Assembly (NCBI GenBank): GCA_022316685.1 | Contig: JAKJHU010000844.1 | Location: 1 to 64,000 of the forward strand | Length of the DNA stretch: 64,000 nucleotides | Reading direction: 5' to 3' | From: Progne subis subis | Lineage: Eukaryota; Chordata; Aves; Passeriformes; Hirundinidae | Shown here: piece after piece, positions 10,809 through 20,323 of the stretch | How positions within the stretch are numbered: the first letter of the stretch is position 1 | How the letters are laid out: each line of letters opens with the position of its first letter | Translations under genes and position numbers: made by a program | Notes under the pieces: generated by a model | Told to the model about the DNA's origin: nothing | Seen by the model: the letters and a program-made list of their open reading frames with translations, nothing else | Database searches by the model: none

Positions 10809-11194
10809 TGTCACCCTGGTTTTTCTGAGCTTTCTTATTAGCCTTCTTGAAATTCATAATGGAGTCAGATCTTTTAGTTACTGTTCAATATTAGGAGCAG
10901 TTTTCTACCTTTCCCATAGATGTAACATAAACAAACCCTTTGTTTTTCATTCTTTGTCCTTTGTTTGCATATTTCTAACCTGAAAAACAACTGTAACTGA
11001 CAGTGGGTCTGGCCACTGAGGATGAGGGGTGGAAACCCAAAAAGCCAATCTTCTGCCAGATCCACAAATGTATAAAAAAGTAAAGAATAAACAAAGAGGG
11101 TCTTTCCTTTGCTCTCCACTCCCTCAGGAGGGCTGGAAGAAACTCTGCTTTCAGATACTTATCTGCGTGTGACTTCTTGTGTGTCTCGGCGACA
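10809..11194 (+). repeat. K1 3' LTR
   Basis: Near-identical partner of the LTR at 5756, beginning TGTCACCCTGG and ending TCGGCGACA, followed by the right copy of the GCCAAG target duplication. Confidence 0.95.
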
Positions 11195-11372
11195 GCCAAG
11201 AATAAAAGAAAAACTAAGCCCCTTTGAAATATTGTATGGAAGGCCATATGGAATTCAAAAGGGGACAACAGCCACTCAAGTAGGGGAAGAAACCCTACAG
11301 AGATATATGATGGCCCTAAACACACAATTTAGAGAAATAGGGAAATGTGACTGGGGCTCAAACCATGAATAA
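11195..11372 (+). pseudogene. Family G integrase (copy G1), 3' part after K1
   Basis: Continuation of the integrase broken at 5755. The frame reads KEKLSPFEILYGRPYG near 11210-11260, colinear with copy G2 at about 37380-37430, and ends at a stop at 11370-11372. Similarity to copy G2 then fades, so this ERV is truncated here and its env and 3' LTR are missing. Confidence 0.88.
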
Positions 11373-12335
11373 ACACACCACTTTCTAACTTTAATTAGTT
11401 AGAGGATCTTTGTCCGTGATTATATTGGTTTTTAACGATTCACTGTGTTTTAGATGACCTCAACTCTGATAAAGGGAAAGGTGATCAGAAAGAAAGTCTT
11501 CTCAGAACAGTATATGTTCTAGATTTAGAGTGAGTGGGGGTGGGTTTCCTCATTAACAATGAGTCAGACCACACATCCTAACAAATCACAGGAAATACTG
11601 AATGTTCAGCATTAAGAAAGGAAGTCCATGTTTCTTTCCCAATTTAGATGAGATGGAATCTAGCTTACTGTCTTGGACAAACTGTAACAAGTCCCTCCAG
11701 CAAAAGTTTGAGCTGCAGCAAGACATTTTACTGGTATCTTTTGGAATAGAAAACTGCTCTGTGCAACATTCTAAGCAACATTATTTGTTGTTATATACAT
11801 ATTGTTTAGTCTCCTCTTTCTGGTTCTCAATGAAGTTATGCAAATGAACAACAGTGAAAGGATACTTGCATCCTCTTTTGCCATTAGCAGTGCTGTCAAT
11901 GCAACTTTCAGATGTAGAAATCTCCTTCAAATTCAATACTGGCAATACAAACCTACATAAGGTGCACAGCTTAAAATATCTACCTGCACTTTAGGTTTAT
12001 AAAGATTTTCCTTTGAGGCAAACACTTAGGTCTCATGGGGTGGAGGTGCTACAAACATTGGAGCAAAAAACAGGCCTGTGTCTGACAGAGCAATGATTTC
12101 TGCTGCAGTTAAAATTATTGCATGTAAATGAAAACCAAAAGATTCTGCAAGAAAGCAGCTAAATACCCACAACATTTTCAAGGTTCAGCATGCAGCAGAA
12201 AAGCTGTCCTGGTCTCCATTTCCTTCAAATGAATTTGGAGGCATGGAAATTGAAAGCTTCCAAAATGTGACTTTCCCAATCACTTCTAAGAAGTGCAAAC
12301 AAAAAGAATAGCTTAATAGGAAAGTAAAACCTTAC
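11373..12335. other. UBAP2 intron 3 DNA, no gene seen
   Basis: AT-rich unique sequence between the ERV remnant and the UBAP2 exon. I see no coding frame, RNA gene or transposon end. It is the part of intron 3 next to the splice donor at 12331-12335. Confidence 0.6.
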
Positions 12336-12446
12336 CGTGTCTGAACTTCCTTCCAGCAATATGTTAATTGCTCTGTTCATGTCCCCATTACAATCATGTA
12401 GTGCCACTATGCACTCATCCTGGTTTTTCCCCGTCACTTCCATAAG
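12336..12446 (-). CDS. UBAP2: UBAP2 coding exon (UBA domain, second half)
   Basis: An exon of exactly 37 codons on the minus strand encoding the core of a ubiquitin-associated domain (LMEVTGKNQDECIVALHD, then a segment ending LLEGSSDT). The acceptor is TGCCAG upstream (12447-12452) and the donor is GTAAGG (12330-12335); both boundaries are phase 0. The residues match UBAP2 better than its paralogue UBAP2L, notably INILLEG and SDT. UBAP2 binds ubiquitin through this helix bundle. The next exons must lie left of this window, since intron 3 here is filled by ERVs and a LINE. Confidence 0.92.
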
Positions 12447-13305
12447 CTGGCAGTAAGAGTCAGACATGTTAAAATATTCATATTATCTTTGTAAGAAAAT
12501 AAGAATTAGTATCACCACAGATTCAGAAATGCACATAGCTGCTGTGTCAGAGCAAACTAAAATCCTAAATAAAGGTAAACACAAATTAAATGGTAATCAA
12601 GAAAGCACTCTCACTTTTTTTTTTTCCCTTTAACTTTATTCTTGGAGATTTCCTATGCAGAACTTAATTCTTATCCTTCCCACCAGCACAGCTACAGGCA
12701 TTACTGATGAGGGTACTTTGGCTTCAGGATGTACAAAACTTTACTTCTGGCACATCACCAAAACAAGTTTATAACAACAAAAAGCACTTAATGCTTCAGA
12801 GGAGGTTTTACAAAGGAAAAGTCAATAAAGCTGCATACATAGCTCTGGGACGTCAAATTATTTTTTAAAATAATACCTCAATTTACCTTTACGCTATGAT
12901 GCTATGATTTTTACTTTTCCTGAAAAACAACCAATATATTGGCAAACTCAGTTTACACAGGTGACATTTTTCCCATATGTGTGTACACGTGAACATTCTG
13001 AATGCACTCTTCATTCTGATAATTATTCAATTGGGACCATACTAAAGAGATATAGTCTGGAAGAGATCAGCACAGATGAGTTTTGGCTTAAAGGCCAAAG
13101 GAAAATACACCAGTGTAACCATACAGTCTATATTACCACATAATTTCTTGAAAACAGACTTAACAGGGCAATAAGAGCACCTTTTTCTAGTTAAACTTCT
13201 ATCCTTGTGAAAAAGGTTTAATCTAAACTAGAAACATGCTCTAGCTCCAAAACACAAGCCAGTATTGTTGCAGGGCATAAAAACTCTGTATCATAAGAAA
13301 CATAC
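12447..13305. other. UBAP2 intron 2
   Basis: An 859-bp intron with canonical GT (13304-13305 on the minus strand) and AG ends. It is AT-rich with short T-runs near 12615. No ORF or repeat worth naming is visible. Confidence 0.8.
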
Positions 13306-13383
13306 TTGTTTCACTTTATCTTCAAAATCAGTGTCATTCTTATCGTAGATCATCTGAGCAAGGCGAATCTGTTCTGCTGTTGC
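13306..13383 (-). CDS. UBAP2: UBAP2 coding exon (start of UBA domain)
   Basis: A 78-bp, 26-codon exon encoding ATAEQIRLAQMIYDKNDT followed by DFEDKVKQ, the segment before and into the first UBA helix. The acceptor TTTTTCAG (13384-13391) and donor GTATG (13301-13305) are good, and both edges are phase 0. It joins in frame with the exon at 12336-12446 and the exon at 27141-27280. The reading frame is intact across all three exons, which argues for a live gene rather than a retrocopy or pseudogene. Confidence 0.92.
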
Positions 13384-13448
13384 CTGAAAAACAAACATCC
13401 AATAAAGTACACAAAATTTAACTATATATATTTAAGTATCTCCTAGTT

Positions 13449-13727
13449 ATCACAATCACAGAATACACAGAGTTGGAAGGGACCCACAAGGGTCATTGAA
13501 GTCCAACTCCTGGCCCTGCACAGGACACTCCAACATTCCCACCCTGTGCCTGAGAGCATTGTCCTAACCCTCCTGGAGCTCTGGCAGCCTTGAGCCATGA
13601 CCATTCCCTGGGAAATCAGTTCAGTGCTCAACCACCCTCTGGGGGAACAACCTTTTCCTGATATCCAGCCTAGCCCTCCCCTGACACATCAGGCCATTCC
13701 CTCAGGACCTGTCACAGGTCACTAGAG
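13449..13727 (-). mobile_element. CR1 LINE 3' fragment
   Basis: Reverse-oriented CR1 3' end. The CACAGAAT octamer followed by ACAGAGTTGGAAGGGACCC and GTCCAACTCCTGGCCCTGC is characteristic of the CR1 3' UTR and adjacent ORF2 end. It is 5'-truncated, as is usual for CR1, and lies in UBAP2 intron 1 just upstream of the second coding exon. Confidence 0.9.
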
Positions 13728-14090
13728 TGTCACTATTTTTTTTCTCTCAAAATTCTCAAAAAGAATATACACAACAAGCACAGTGGTACTACAGGGAAGG
13801 GATTAACATCTCCTCTATGCCCATTTTATAGTTAAAAAGTTAGCTAGAAAAGACGCAATTGCAACAAATTCTAGTGCGTTTGAATCACAGTTAAAGCTCA
13901 CCACATAGACAAGACAACCATATAATAGAATTTACCACAGAAGCTAGAAGCTTACACTTTGATATTACTTTTATTTGGTATTTACCACTTCAGAGATAGT
14001 TTAATCATAACAAACTGACAATGGTATTTCTAAATTAACCACATCTCTGATAATCTCTTTTCACATCACCTTCCACACCTCTCCCAAAAA
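13728..14090. other. UBAP2 intron 1 DNA, nothing recognised
   Basis: AT-rich unique sequence between the CR1 fragment and the solo LTR. No ORF, RNA or repeat is recognised. Confidence 0.5.
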
Positions 14091-14096
14091 CCACTT

Positions 14097-14416
14097 TGTC
14101 GCAGTTCAGACAGACACAACACAACACTCCGAGGTTCATGAGGCAATAACAAAACTTCATTGTTCATCAGTTGCTTTTATATGGTTGACCCCGATTAGCT
14201 AGAATCTTGGTGCCACCCAGTTCACTGACCAATAGTTGCCTGCATGCATGCTTCTCAGGGATTGGTTGGTATCTGTTCTCCGCAGCCAAGTCCCTCCGCC
14301 TCTCAGTACCCTCTCTCCTAAAGATGTTTCCTTTCCTTCACAGGTATAGGCTGATCGAGTTAAGGTCAGGGTTACTTGTGCCTGTGAGGCTTTCAGGCCA
14401 GCTGTTAGCTGTCACA
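14097..14416 (-). mobile_element. Solo LTR, class II type
   Basis: A 320-bp element reading TGTGACAGC...CTGCGACA on the minus strand. It is flanked by CCACTT (14091-14096) and CCACCT (14417-14422), a 6-bp duplication with one mismatch. A CATATAAAAG box lies near 14170-14180. There is no internal sequence, so it is a recombined solo LTR. It differs from the K1 LTR. Confidence 0.8.
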
Positions 14417-14422
14417 CCACCT

Positions 14423-14717
14423 GACTGTAGTTTTATGAGCACTTAGAGACTGAGTCATGCCTCAAGATTCTGCTTGTGAACAGCTGCACTTCCTTTTTTA
14501 AGTAACTGAATACTAGTCTCTGAAAACTGCTAAAGAATCTTGCTCTTGACAAAATATTTGGTGCTTTTGTAACATTTCTGGACAACAAATCTATGCTGGC
14601 AACTTCTCCAAAAGCTGAAAGACTAAAATGGATGGATGCAGTAAAGAGCCATAAACCCAAATAGGCTATGGCTACCCTAAAGAGAAAACTACTCAAAAAC
14701 ATTAACAACACATCATA
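14423..14717. other. UBAP2 intron 1 DNA, nothing recognised
   Basis: Unique intronic sequence between the solo LTR and provirus A1; I see no gene in it. Confidence 0.5.
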
Positions 14718-14722
14718 CAGGC

Positions 14723-15410
14723 TGTAATAAATACGATAGACTAAATTCAGTAAATCAAAATTTAGAATTTTATTTTGAGACAAAATAACAGTTTCCGATA
14801 GCCACAATTAAAAAGGACAGCATCAAAGCCCTGGGCTTCGGCGCTGGGTGAACACGGTAACACACTCTGTCAGTCTGTCACCCCCTAAGTTCACATTTTT
14901 GGTCTGGGGCTGCCGATTTTTATACACTGGTTCGCTGAGAGAAAATCGGGACCCTAAGACTCCCCCGTCCGAGGCAGCTTCATTAGATATTCATGTTCGG
15001 GTTCTGGTGCGGTTGAATGGATTTGCGCTGGAGAACAATGTCGTGATTGCTGTGTCTGGGTACGGTGTAGAGATGTTAATGTCGGGCGAGGACAGATAAG
15101 ATATTGATCTGATGTAATCACTCGGTCCTCTGGGTTCTCCATCTCCCTTTTCCGTCCTTTTGTGTTTTCTTTTAACGATTCTCGGCAGAAGTTTTTTTGT
15201 GTCCCTTTTCGTGTAATTCCTGGCGTAGCTTCCTTGTGCAATCTCCAGCAGAGAATTCCCTGTGTTCCGCCTTGCTGTTTCAGTCACAGTTAACCCATTG
15301 TATACTCAATTAGAAATAAAACTTGCTCCTTATGGTTATCATTACATTTACAGAGAATGAATTACATATTATAACATTTAACACGAATTAACTTTAGGAC
15401 ATATATCACA
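14723..15410 (-). repeat. A1 3' LTR
   Basis: 688 bp, beginning TGTGATATATG and ending TTTATTACA in the minus sense. Except for the terminal U5-side 125 bp it reads identical to the 5' LTR. An AATAAA signal lies in the minus sense near 14768-14775. Confidence 0.95.
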
Positions 15411-15425
15411 ATCCTCCCCCTTCTA
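15411..15425 (-). promoter_or_regulatory. A1 polypurine tract
   Basis: On the minus strand a GAAGGGGGAGGAT run abuts the 3' LTR. An equivalent tract is present in A2 (about 59988-59999) and A3 (48101-48115). Confidence 0.85.
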
Positions 15426-15582
15426 TCTTAACCTATTTAATTCGTGTTTTGGTTATAGTCTTTTTTTTCTTTTCATGATAAAAAAGCTTCTTAACCAACT
15501 GTTTTAACAACCTTGTACATTATTCTTGCTGCATTTCTTTTGATTCACCCTAATAAGTTTTCTCCTCATTCCCTTCCTGTAC

Positions 15583-16440
15583 TCAAGCTTCGAACCTTGC
15601 AAGTACTTCAGCGGCTCTGCTCTTTTTCTTATTTAACTTCATGATTTTTGGTACTGCGTTATTTTTATTCAGACCCCCTGAAGCCAATTCAGGATCTACG
15701 GATAGTGATGCGATTTGCATCTCTTGGACTACCGTGTGAATCAATCTGATAAAACAAGGTATCAAACATGGTAAGAATATTAACCCAGCTACTGAGCATA
15801 AAATGAAAAATCCCACTTTCTTCCACTAATCCCCTGCCCCAAACAATTGGTCCCATCAGGAAGCTTGAAGTATCGAGTTCCATTTTTGAACTGGCACATG
15901 AGCCACTTTCTTAATTTTGGCTGCCAAACCTCTAATCGTTTCCCCATAGTCATTAATTTCTATGCAGCATTCAGATTTATTGAATTTTCTACACACACCT
16001 CCTTCCTCTGCTTACAGATAGTCCAGGGCGATTCTATTCTGGTACACAAAAGCCCTCATCTGCGAATGCTGTTGAGCTAAGAGTTCCAATGCATTTGAGG
16101 TGTGATTAGAGACTATTTCTACCACGGCCTGCAACCGGATCAGTCGGTTTAGTAAATAGACCAGAGTCCGGTAACCCCAACTCCCATCTTGGGCCCAGGT
16201 GGCTGGGCCATAGTATTCTATTATGCGTTCTACAGGCCACTCCTCATCCCCCCATTTCTGGTTCCCTCCTGCCTGCAGGAGTTCCCTTTTTGTTTCTCGT
16301 CTTTTTCGGCTGAGGGTCTCATATAATGGAGCTCTTAACAGGTTACTGTCTGATCTGGGTAAAGTGAAAAAGGAGGGTCTAATCATCCCAAGGGTACAGG
16401 ATCCTTTCCATTTCCGGGGTAGTTCGCTATAAGCCTTTTT
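15583..16440 (-). pseudogene. A1 env transmembrane subunit
   Basis: Class I fusion subunit of the envelope. A frame at 16012-16386 has the heptad-like helix ([14 protein letters not shown] and following) and the immunosuppressive-domain-like QNRIALDYL. After a TAA the motif C-RKFNKSE-CC follows, i.e. seven residues between Cys and the CC pair. The membrane anchor (VGFFILCSVAGLIFLPCLIP) and a cytoplasmic tail lie in 15583-15816. At least two breaks (a stop after LDYL and a shift before the anchor) inactivate it. Confidence 0.88.
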
Positions 16441-16860
16441 CCCGCAAATCTAGTAAATTCTACTCGGGGCTCTCCACTTAATGTCTGCATTTTCTGGTCT
16501 TTCCCAAAACTCCTTTAAGTCTGTTAAGGAATGGTAGGGATTAGCACTAGATAATTTATGCTAACACAATTCAATTTCACTTACCCAGTTACACCCTTTT
16601 TCTTTTTCCTTGTTCCAGTACCCATCAGGTGGTTCAGGCTGCTACACCTTAGTTTTGTTATTTGAATTTACTGTTAACGTGGATAGGCATGGGGTGTAGC
16701 CCACTAACTCTGTGTATGCATTTCCTTCTCTGCTAATGCAAGTTGTCCTTATTATTCTCTCATCTAAGGTCCACCCCTCGGGTCAGGACATTGTTTTTAG
16801 GATTTTGCTATCCTATTTTAGGAGTTGTTCAGGTGCTAAACTTTCCCCCTTCCAGGGCCA

Positions 16861-17799
16861 TCATTCAGCTGACTTCAGTCCTTCACAAATCCAACAGTTA
16901 GACGGTCCTAATTCGGTGGTAATCTCCTGCACCAGATCCACAAACAGGTTTTTGCTAGAGGCAGGCCAGCTCCAATCACTAGATTGTTTCTCTAATTGTT
17001 CGTATTGCTCACTAAGTGACTTTATTCTCTCTTGCTCCATCTTTTTCATTTTTGTCTCTAATTCCTGCTTCTTTAGTTCCTGGGCTACCTTTTGTATCTT
17101 GTTTTCTGGGTTTATTCCTTCCCCATCCTTAGAGAAACAGAAGATCTTGTCTAATTTTAAGCAGACCCTTTCATCGTTTTCACTTAACAGATCTAGGATG
17201 ATGGGTCTGCTGTTCAAAGAAGCTGTTTGGAGTTTTTCATTCTGTCTTACCCAATATGTTTTCCCATTGAGGGTGCACATTTCTAATTTATTTTTATCGT
17301 GGCACAATTTGTTTACCCGTAAATATGCTATGAAGGTAGACTCTCTCTTACCCCCAATCCACACAGTTTTATTACAGTTTCTGCATATAGGGATTATGGG
17401 CAGGTTACTTAGCTCTCTCCTTTTTCTAGATATTGCCATCGGGTTATAGTATATGATTTTCTCTTTCTTTTTGTTCATTTGGAACCCACTATCGTTGTAT
17501 TTGCAATTTTCCCCCCTTTGCATCTCTGGACAGTCAAAACATACCCTGAGCTCTCTATTCTGGCCCCAGGTAGGCTCTTGCTGAGTCTCCTGTGGGTCTG
17601 CTTCTTTCCCCATTCCTCCTTTAGGGTTGGGGAGGCCACTCGTGAGGTACATGGCTAGACTCAGGATCACCAGGGTTACCCATAGGTGTATCCCTCTGCC
17701 TTTGCCTCTGCCCACCAGGTTGCCACTAGCGGCGAGGTAAGCCATCTTCTTGGCAGCAGGGATATTCTTCCGGGCCCCCGTGGGTGCTCCTTTGAGCAT
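16861..17799 (-). pseudogene. A1 env surface subunit, open but stopped at 16861
   Basis: A 312-codon open frame from the ATG at 17799. A basic N-region (GRGKGRG) precedes a signal-like hydrophobic helix (LWVTLVILSLAMYL, about residues 39-52). A cysteine-bearing SU domain follows with CRNCNKTVWIGGK. Around residues 235-285 lies a highly charged heptad segment (KIQKVAQELKKQE and LSEQYEQLEKQ) that looks like a coiled coil. The end has the covalent-isomerase motif CWIC (in PSNCWICEGLKS), typical of gamma-type SU. A TGA directly after GLKSAE separates it from the rest of SU. Its 5' end overlaps the cysteine-rich ORF by 74 bp in another frame. Confidence 0.88.
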
Positions 17800-18169
17800 A
17801 CCGCCTTTTGTACTGTTCCCACCTGGCCAATTTTATCTGATCAGCTATGCAGGGTACTTTTACTGTCCTCCTACACTCAATCACTAGTGGTTCTGCCTTC
17901 TTATTCAATTTTCCCCTTATCCCATTTGTGAAGAAATGGAACCACTCTAAAGAATCCAATTTAAAAATGCCCGCTACCGTGGCAATGTGTAGAAAAAGGT
18001 TTGTGAGCTTTCTTTCTTCTTCTAAGCAATTCTCACACAGAACCCAAGGCTTTGTTCCCCAGTCACAATGAGTCACCCAAATTTGTTTACAATAACCGCA
18101 CTTAAAATGAACAAAAGGATAGCAGGGACATCCTGCTTGGTTACAACTTATCAGGTAAGCGCTAGTCAT
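17726..18169 (-). CDS. Family A cysteine-rich accessory ORF (A1), unknown function
   Basis: A 147-codon intact frame between pol and env. The ATG overlaps the pol TGA as ATGA (18166-18169). Cysteines follow the pattern C-x4-C-x-C-x7-C-x2-C-x7-C-x9-C-x2-C in the first 50 residues, including CGYC and CENC pairs suggestive of zinc binding. The second half is basic and ends beyond YPCCQEDGLPRR, overlapping env by 74 bp. The spacing of all eight cysteines recurs in A2 (46600-47030), and A3 keeps the first five and the last pair. No hydrophobic segment is visible. I do not recognise the family. It could be a regulatory or accessory protein, or an upstream ORF that tunes Env translation. Confidence 0.72.
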   Translation of the reverse strand: MTSAYLISCNQAGCPCYPFVHFKCGYCKQIWVTHCDWGTKPWVLCENCLEEERKLTNLFLHIATVAGIFKLDSLEWFHFFTNGIRGKLNKKAEPLVIECRRTVKVPCIADQIKLARWEQYKRRYAQRSTHGGPEEYPCCQEDGLPRR

Positions 18170-19090
18170 TGAGTCTGTCGGTGAATCCTCAGCTTTAAAT
18201 TTCCTGGAGTTGAGGTGACTTTCCACTGCGGGGAGCTGCCTCGTGGTTCAATTCTTTTCACCTGAGAAGAGTGTGTCCAGCCTTTTTCTGCTGTTCTCAC
18301 GGCCGTGTCAGTGGTGAGGAGGACGAGGAAGGGTCCCTCCCAATGCGGAGTCAGTGGTGTTTCTTTCCACGTCTTGACTAGCACCTTATCACTAAGCTGT
18401 ATCTTGTGGATTGCAAATCTTAGGGGAGTGCTCTGTGACACTAAACCACGTCGTCGAAGCTCCTGTAAGTTTTTATTAATTGAAACAAGATAAGACTGAA
18501 TTTGTCCATCCTCGACTCGAGGATGTCCCACGGGCATTCCGTGCTCATACAGATAGCATCTCAAGAGGAGATAATCCGGACCCTGAGTGTGGTTGGGTCC
18601 TAATGTTTAAAAGAGTCAAAGGAAGGCATTTCACCCAGGACATCCTGGTTTCTAACATAAGCTTTGATAGCTGTGCCTTCAATGTTTGATTCATCCGTTC
18701 TACCTGCCCTGAGCTTTGGGGGTGCCATGGGGTATGGTATTGTCATCGGATTCCTAGGGCATCTGCTAGGTGTTTGATGATTTTGGAAGTGAAATGTGTC
18801 CCCTGATCTGAATCTATGGAGTCAGGAATCCCATATCTGGGTATTATTTCCTCTAATAATCTTTTAGCTACTACCTGGGCAGTTGCCCGGGGACCAGGGA
18901 ATGCCTCTACCTAGTGTGTTAATTGATCATGCACTAAATTTTTCCCTCGAGTATTGATTAATCCTCTTTCTTCCCAAATTTTTTTAAAGGTGTGTACCAC
19001 CCCAAAAGCATACTTTGAGTCAGTGTAAATGGTCCCTGCTTTTCCTTTTAATCCTTTTAGAGCCCTCAGGACTGCATATAGTTCACATGC
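18166..19090 (-). pseudogene. A1 integrase, internally deleted
   Basis: The C-terminal part is open at 18166-18564 and shows the SH3-like domain (LVKTWKETPLTPHWEGPF, LLTTDTAV, WTHSSQVKRIEP). Upstream, between about 18700 and 18910, is core sequence with a TAG at a Trp position. Compared with A3, about 560 bp covering the zinc finger and first catalytic Asp are missing. The join near 18930 runs straight from core into sequence next to RNase H. Integrase is dead. Confidence 0.85.
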
Positions 19091-19965
19091 TTGGGCTGAC
19101 TAGGATGCACTTAGAGGGCCTGATTCAATTACTTTCCCTGTTTTCCTATCTATGATAGCGTATCTTGACTTCCTTTTCTCCTCTATTACTCGGGAAGATC
19201 CATCCACAAACCATTTCTCCCCCTCCTCCAGTTCTTCATTTTCTAGATCTGCTCTTACTTTTGTTTGGAGTTCTGTTAAGTCAGAACAATTATGCATGGG
19301 CCCTTCTAATGCTTCCCCATATAAGAACTCAGCAGGATTCTTAGCTTTTGTGGTTCTTAGTTCTAATTCAGGTGCATGTATTAGTATGGCTTCGTATTTT
19401 AAAAGTCTTGCATCTGTAAGCCACTTATCTGCTTTTTGTTGCAAGATATTTCTCACATTATGGGGGGTATATACTATTAAAGGGGCCCCAAAGGTAATCT
19501 TTTTAGTTTCTTCTACGAGTAGGGCTACAGCCACAATTGCCTGTAAGCATGTGGGCCATCCCCTGCTTACTGGATCTAGCAGTTCTGAGATATAACCCAC
19601 AGGTTTTTTATCCCCTGCCCAGTCTTGTGTCAGGACCCTATGGGCAGTGTGATTGCTAACATCAATAAATAACTGAAATTGCTTGTTTACATCAGGGAGG
19701 CTTAAGACAGGGGCTGCCATCAGGGCTTCTTTTACTTTTTCCAATTCTCTTTCATCCTGCTCAGTCCATTTGACTCTGTCAGTGGTTAGTTTTTCATATA
19801 AGAATTTTACCTTCTCACTGTGTCCCTCTATCTATTGTCTGCAATACCCCAAAAGCCCCAGCAGCTGTCTCACTTGCCTTTTGTTCTTCGGGGGAGGCAG
19901 TTTATGATGCTAGCTACCCTTTTGGGGTCTAATTTCTTTTTCCCTTTTGTAATCCAATGTCCTAA
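19091..19965 (-). pseudogene. A1 RT connection and RNase H part
   Basis: The open frame 19100-19744 holds the thumb/connection block (VLSLPDVNKQFQLFIDVSNH, ILQQKADKWLTDARLLKYE) and the start of RNase H (KWFVDGSSRVIEEKRKSRYA). The frame ends at 19100, just after the segment carrying ESGPLSAS. The remaining RNase H acidic motifs are partly in the adjacent decayed sequence. Sequence near 19745-19965 belongs to the RT thumb. Confidence 0.85.
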
Positions 19966-19975
19966 GTATTTCACC

Positions 19976-20323
19976 TCAGGCTCTGTGAATTGGAGTTTTT
20001 GCTTTGATACTTTCAAGCCTTTTTCTCCTAAAAAAGTTCAATAACTTAATGGTGCATTTTCTTACCTTTTCTTCTTTTTCCCCTGCAATTAGCAAATCAT
20101 CTACATACTGCAGGATTTTTGTCCCTTCCCCAGGGGTAAATTGACTTAATAATTGTTCTAAGGCTTGCCCAAATAAATTCGGAGAATCTACAAATCCTTG
20201 AGGCAGGGAGGCCCATCTCAGCTGTTGCTTACGATTAGTGTCTGGGTCCTCCCATTGAAAGGCAAATTGAGTTTTTAATAATACTTCTCCCACGGGAGAA
20301 TTGAGATTAGTTCCCGAATACAC
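19976..20323 (-). pseudogene. A1 capsid-RT fusion frame created by deletion
   Basis: A 115-codon frame begins in the capsid C-terminal domain (SPVGEVLLKTQF) and passes without a break into the RT palm (QWEDPDTNRKQQLRW, LPQGFVDSPNLFGQ, LQYVDDLLIAG with intact YVDD). Nucleocapsid, protease and the RT fingers are absent. The parental sequences in A2 and A3 share only TTTG at the junction near 20265, so the deletion arose at microhomology, most simply by template jumping. Confidence 0.88.

Larger units (their letters stand above)
5756..11194 (+). mobile_element. Class II (betaretrovirus-like) provirus K1, env-less
   Basis: A 5.4-kb provirus with two 386-bp LTRs that differ at only about three visible positions, so the insertion is young. 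Flanks carry a perfect 6-bp duplication GCCAAG (5750-5755 and 11195-11200), typical of alpha/beta-type integrases. The order is LTR, primer site, gag remnant, dUTPase-protease, pol, purine tract, LTR. There is no env: the integrase frame ends at 10730, about 80 bp before the 3' LTR. It is inserted in the integrase of ERV copy G1, opposite in orientation to UBAP2. Confidence 0.95.

Noticed and set aside
12225..12467. Reading the UBA-domain frame as an 80-residue gene starting MSDSY
   Set aside because: The first codons are intron before a CAG acceptor and the tail after SDT is intron after GTAAGG; it is one exon of a spliced gene.
14848..15287. Small frames of 83-98 codons, identical at 22422-22861
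   Set aside because: They lie wholly within the two A1 LTRs, so identity reflects LTR duplication, not coding constraint.
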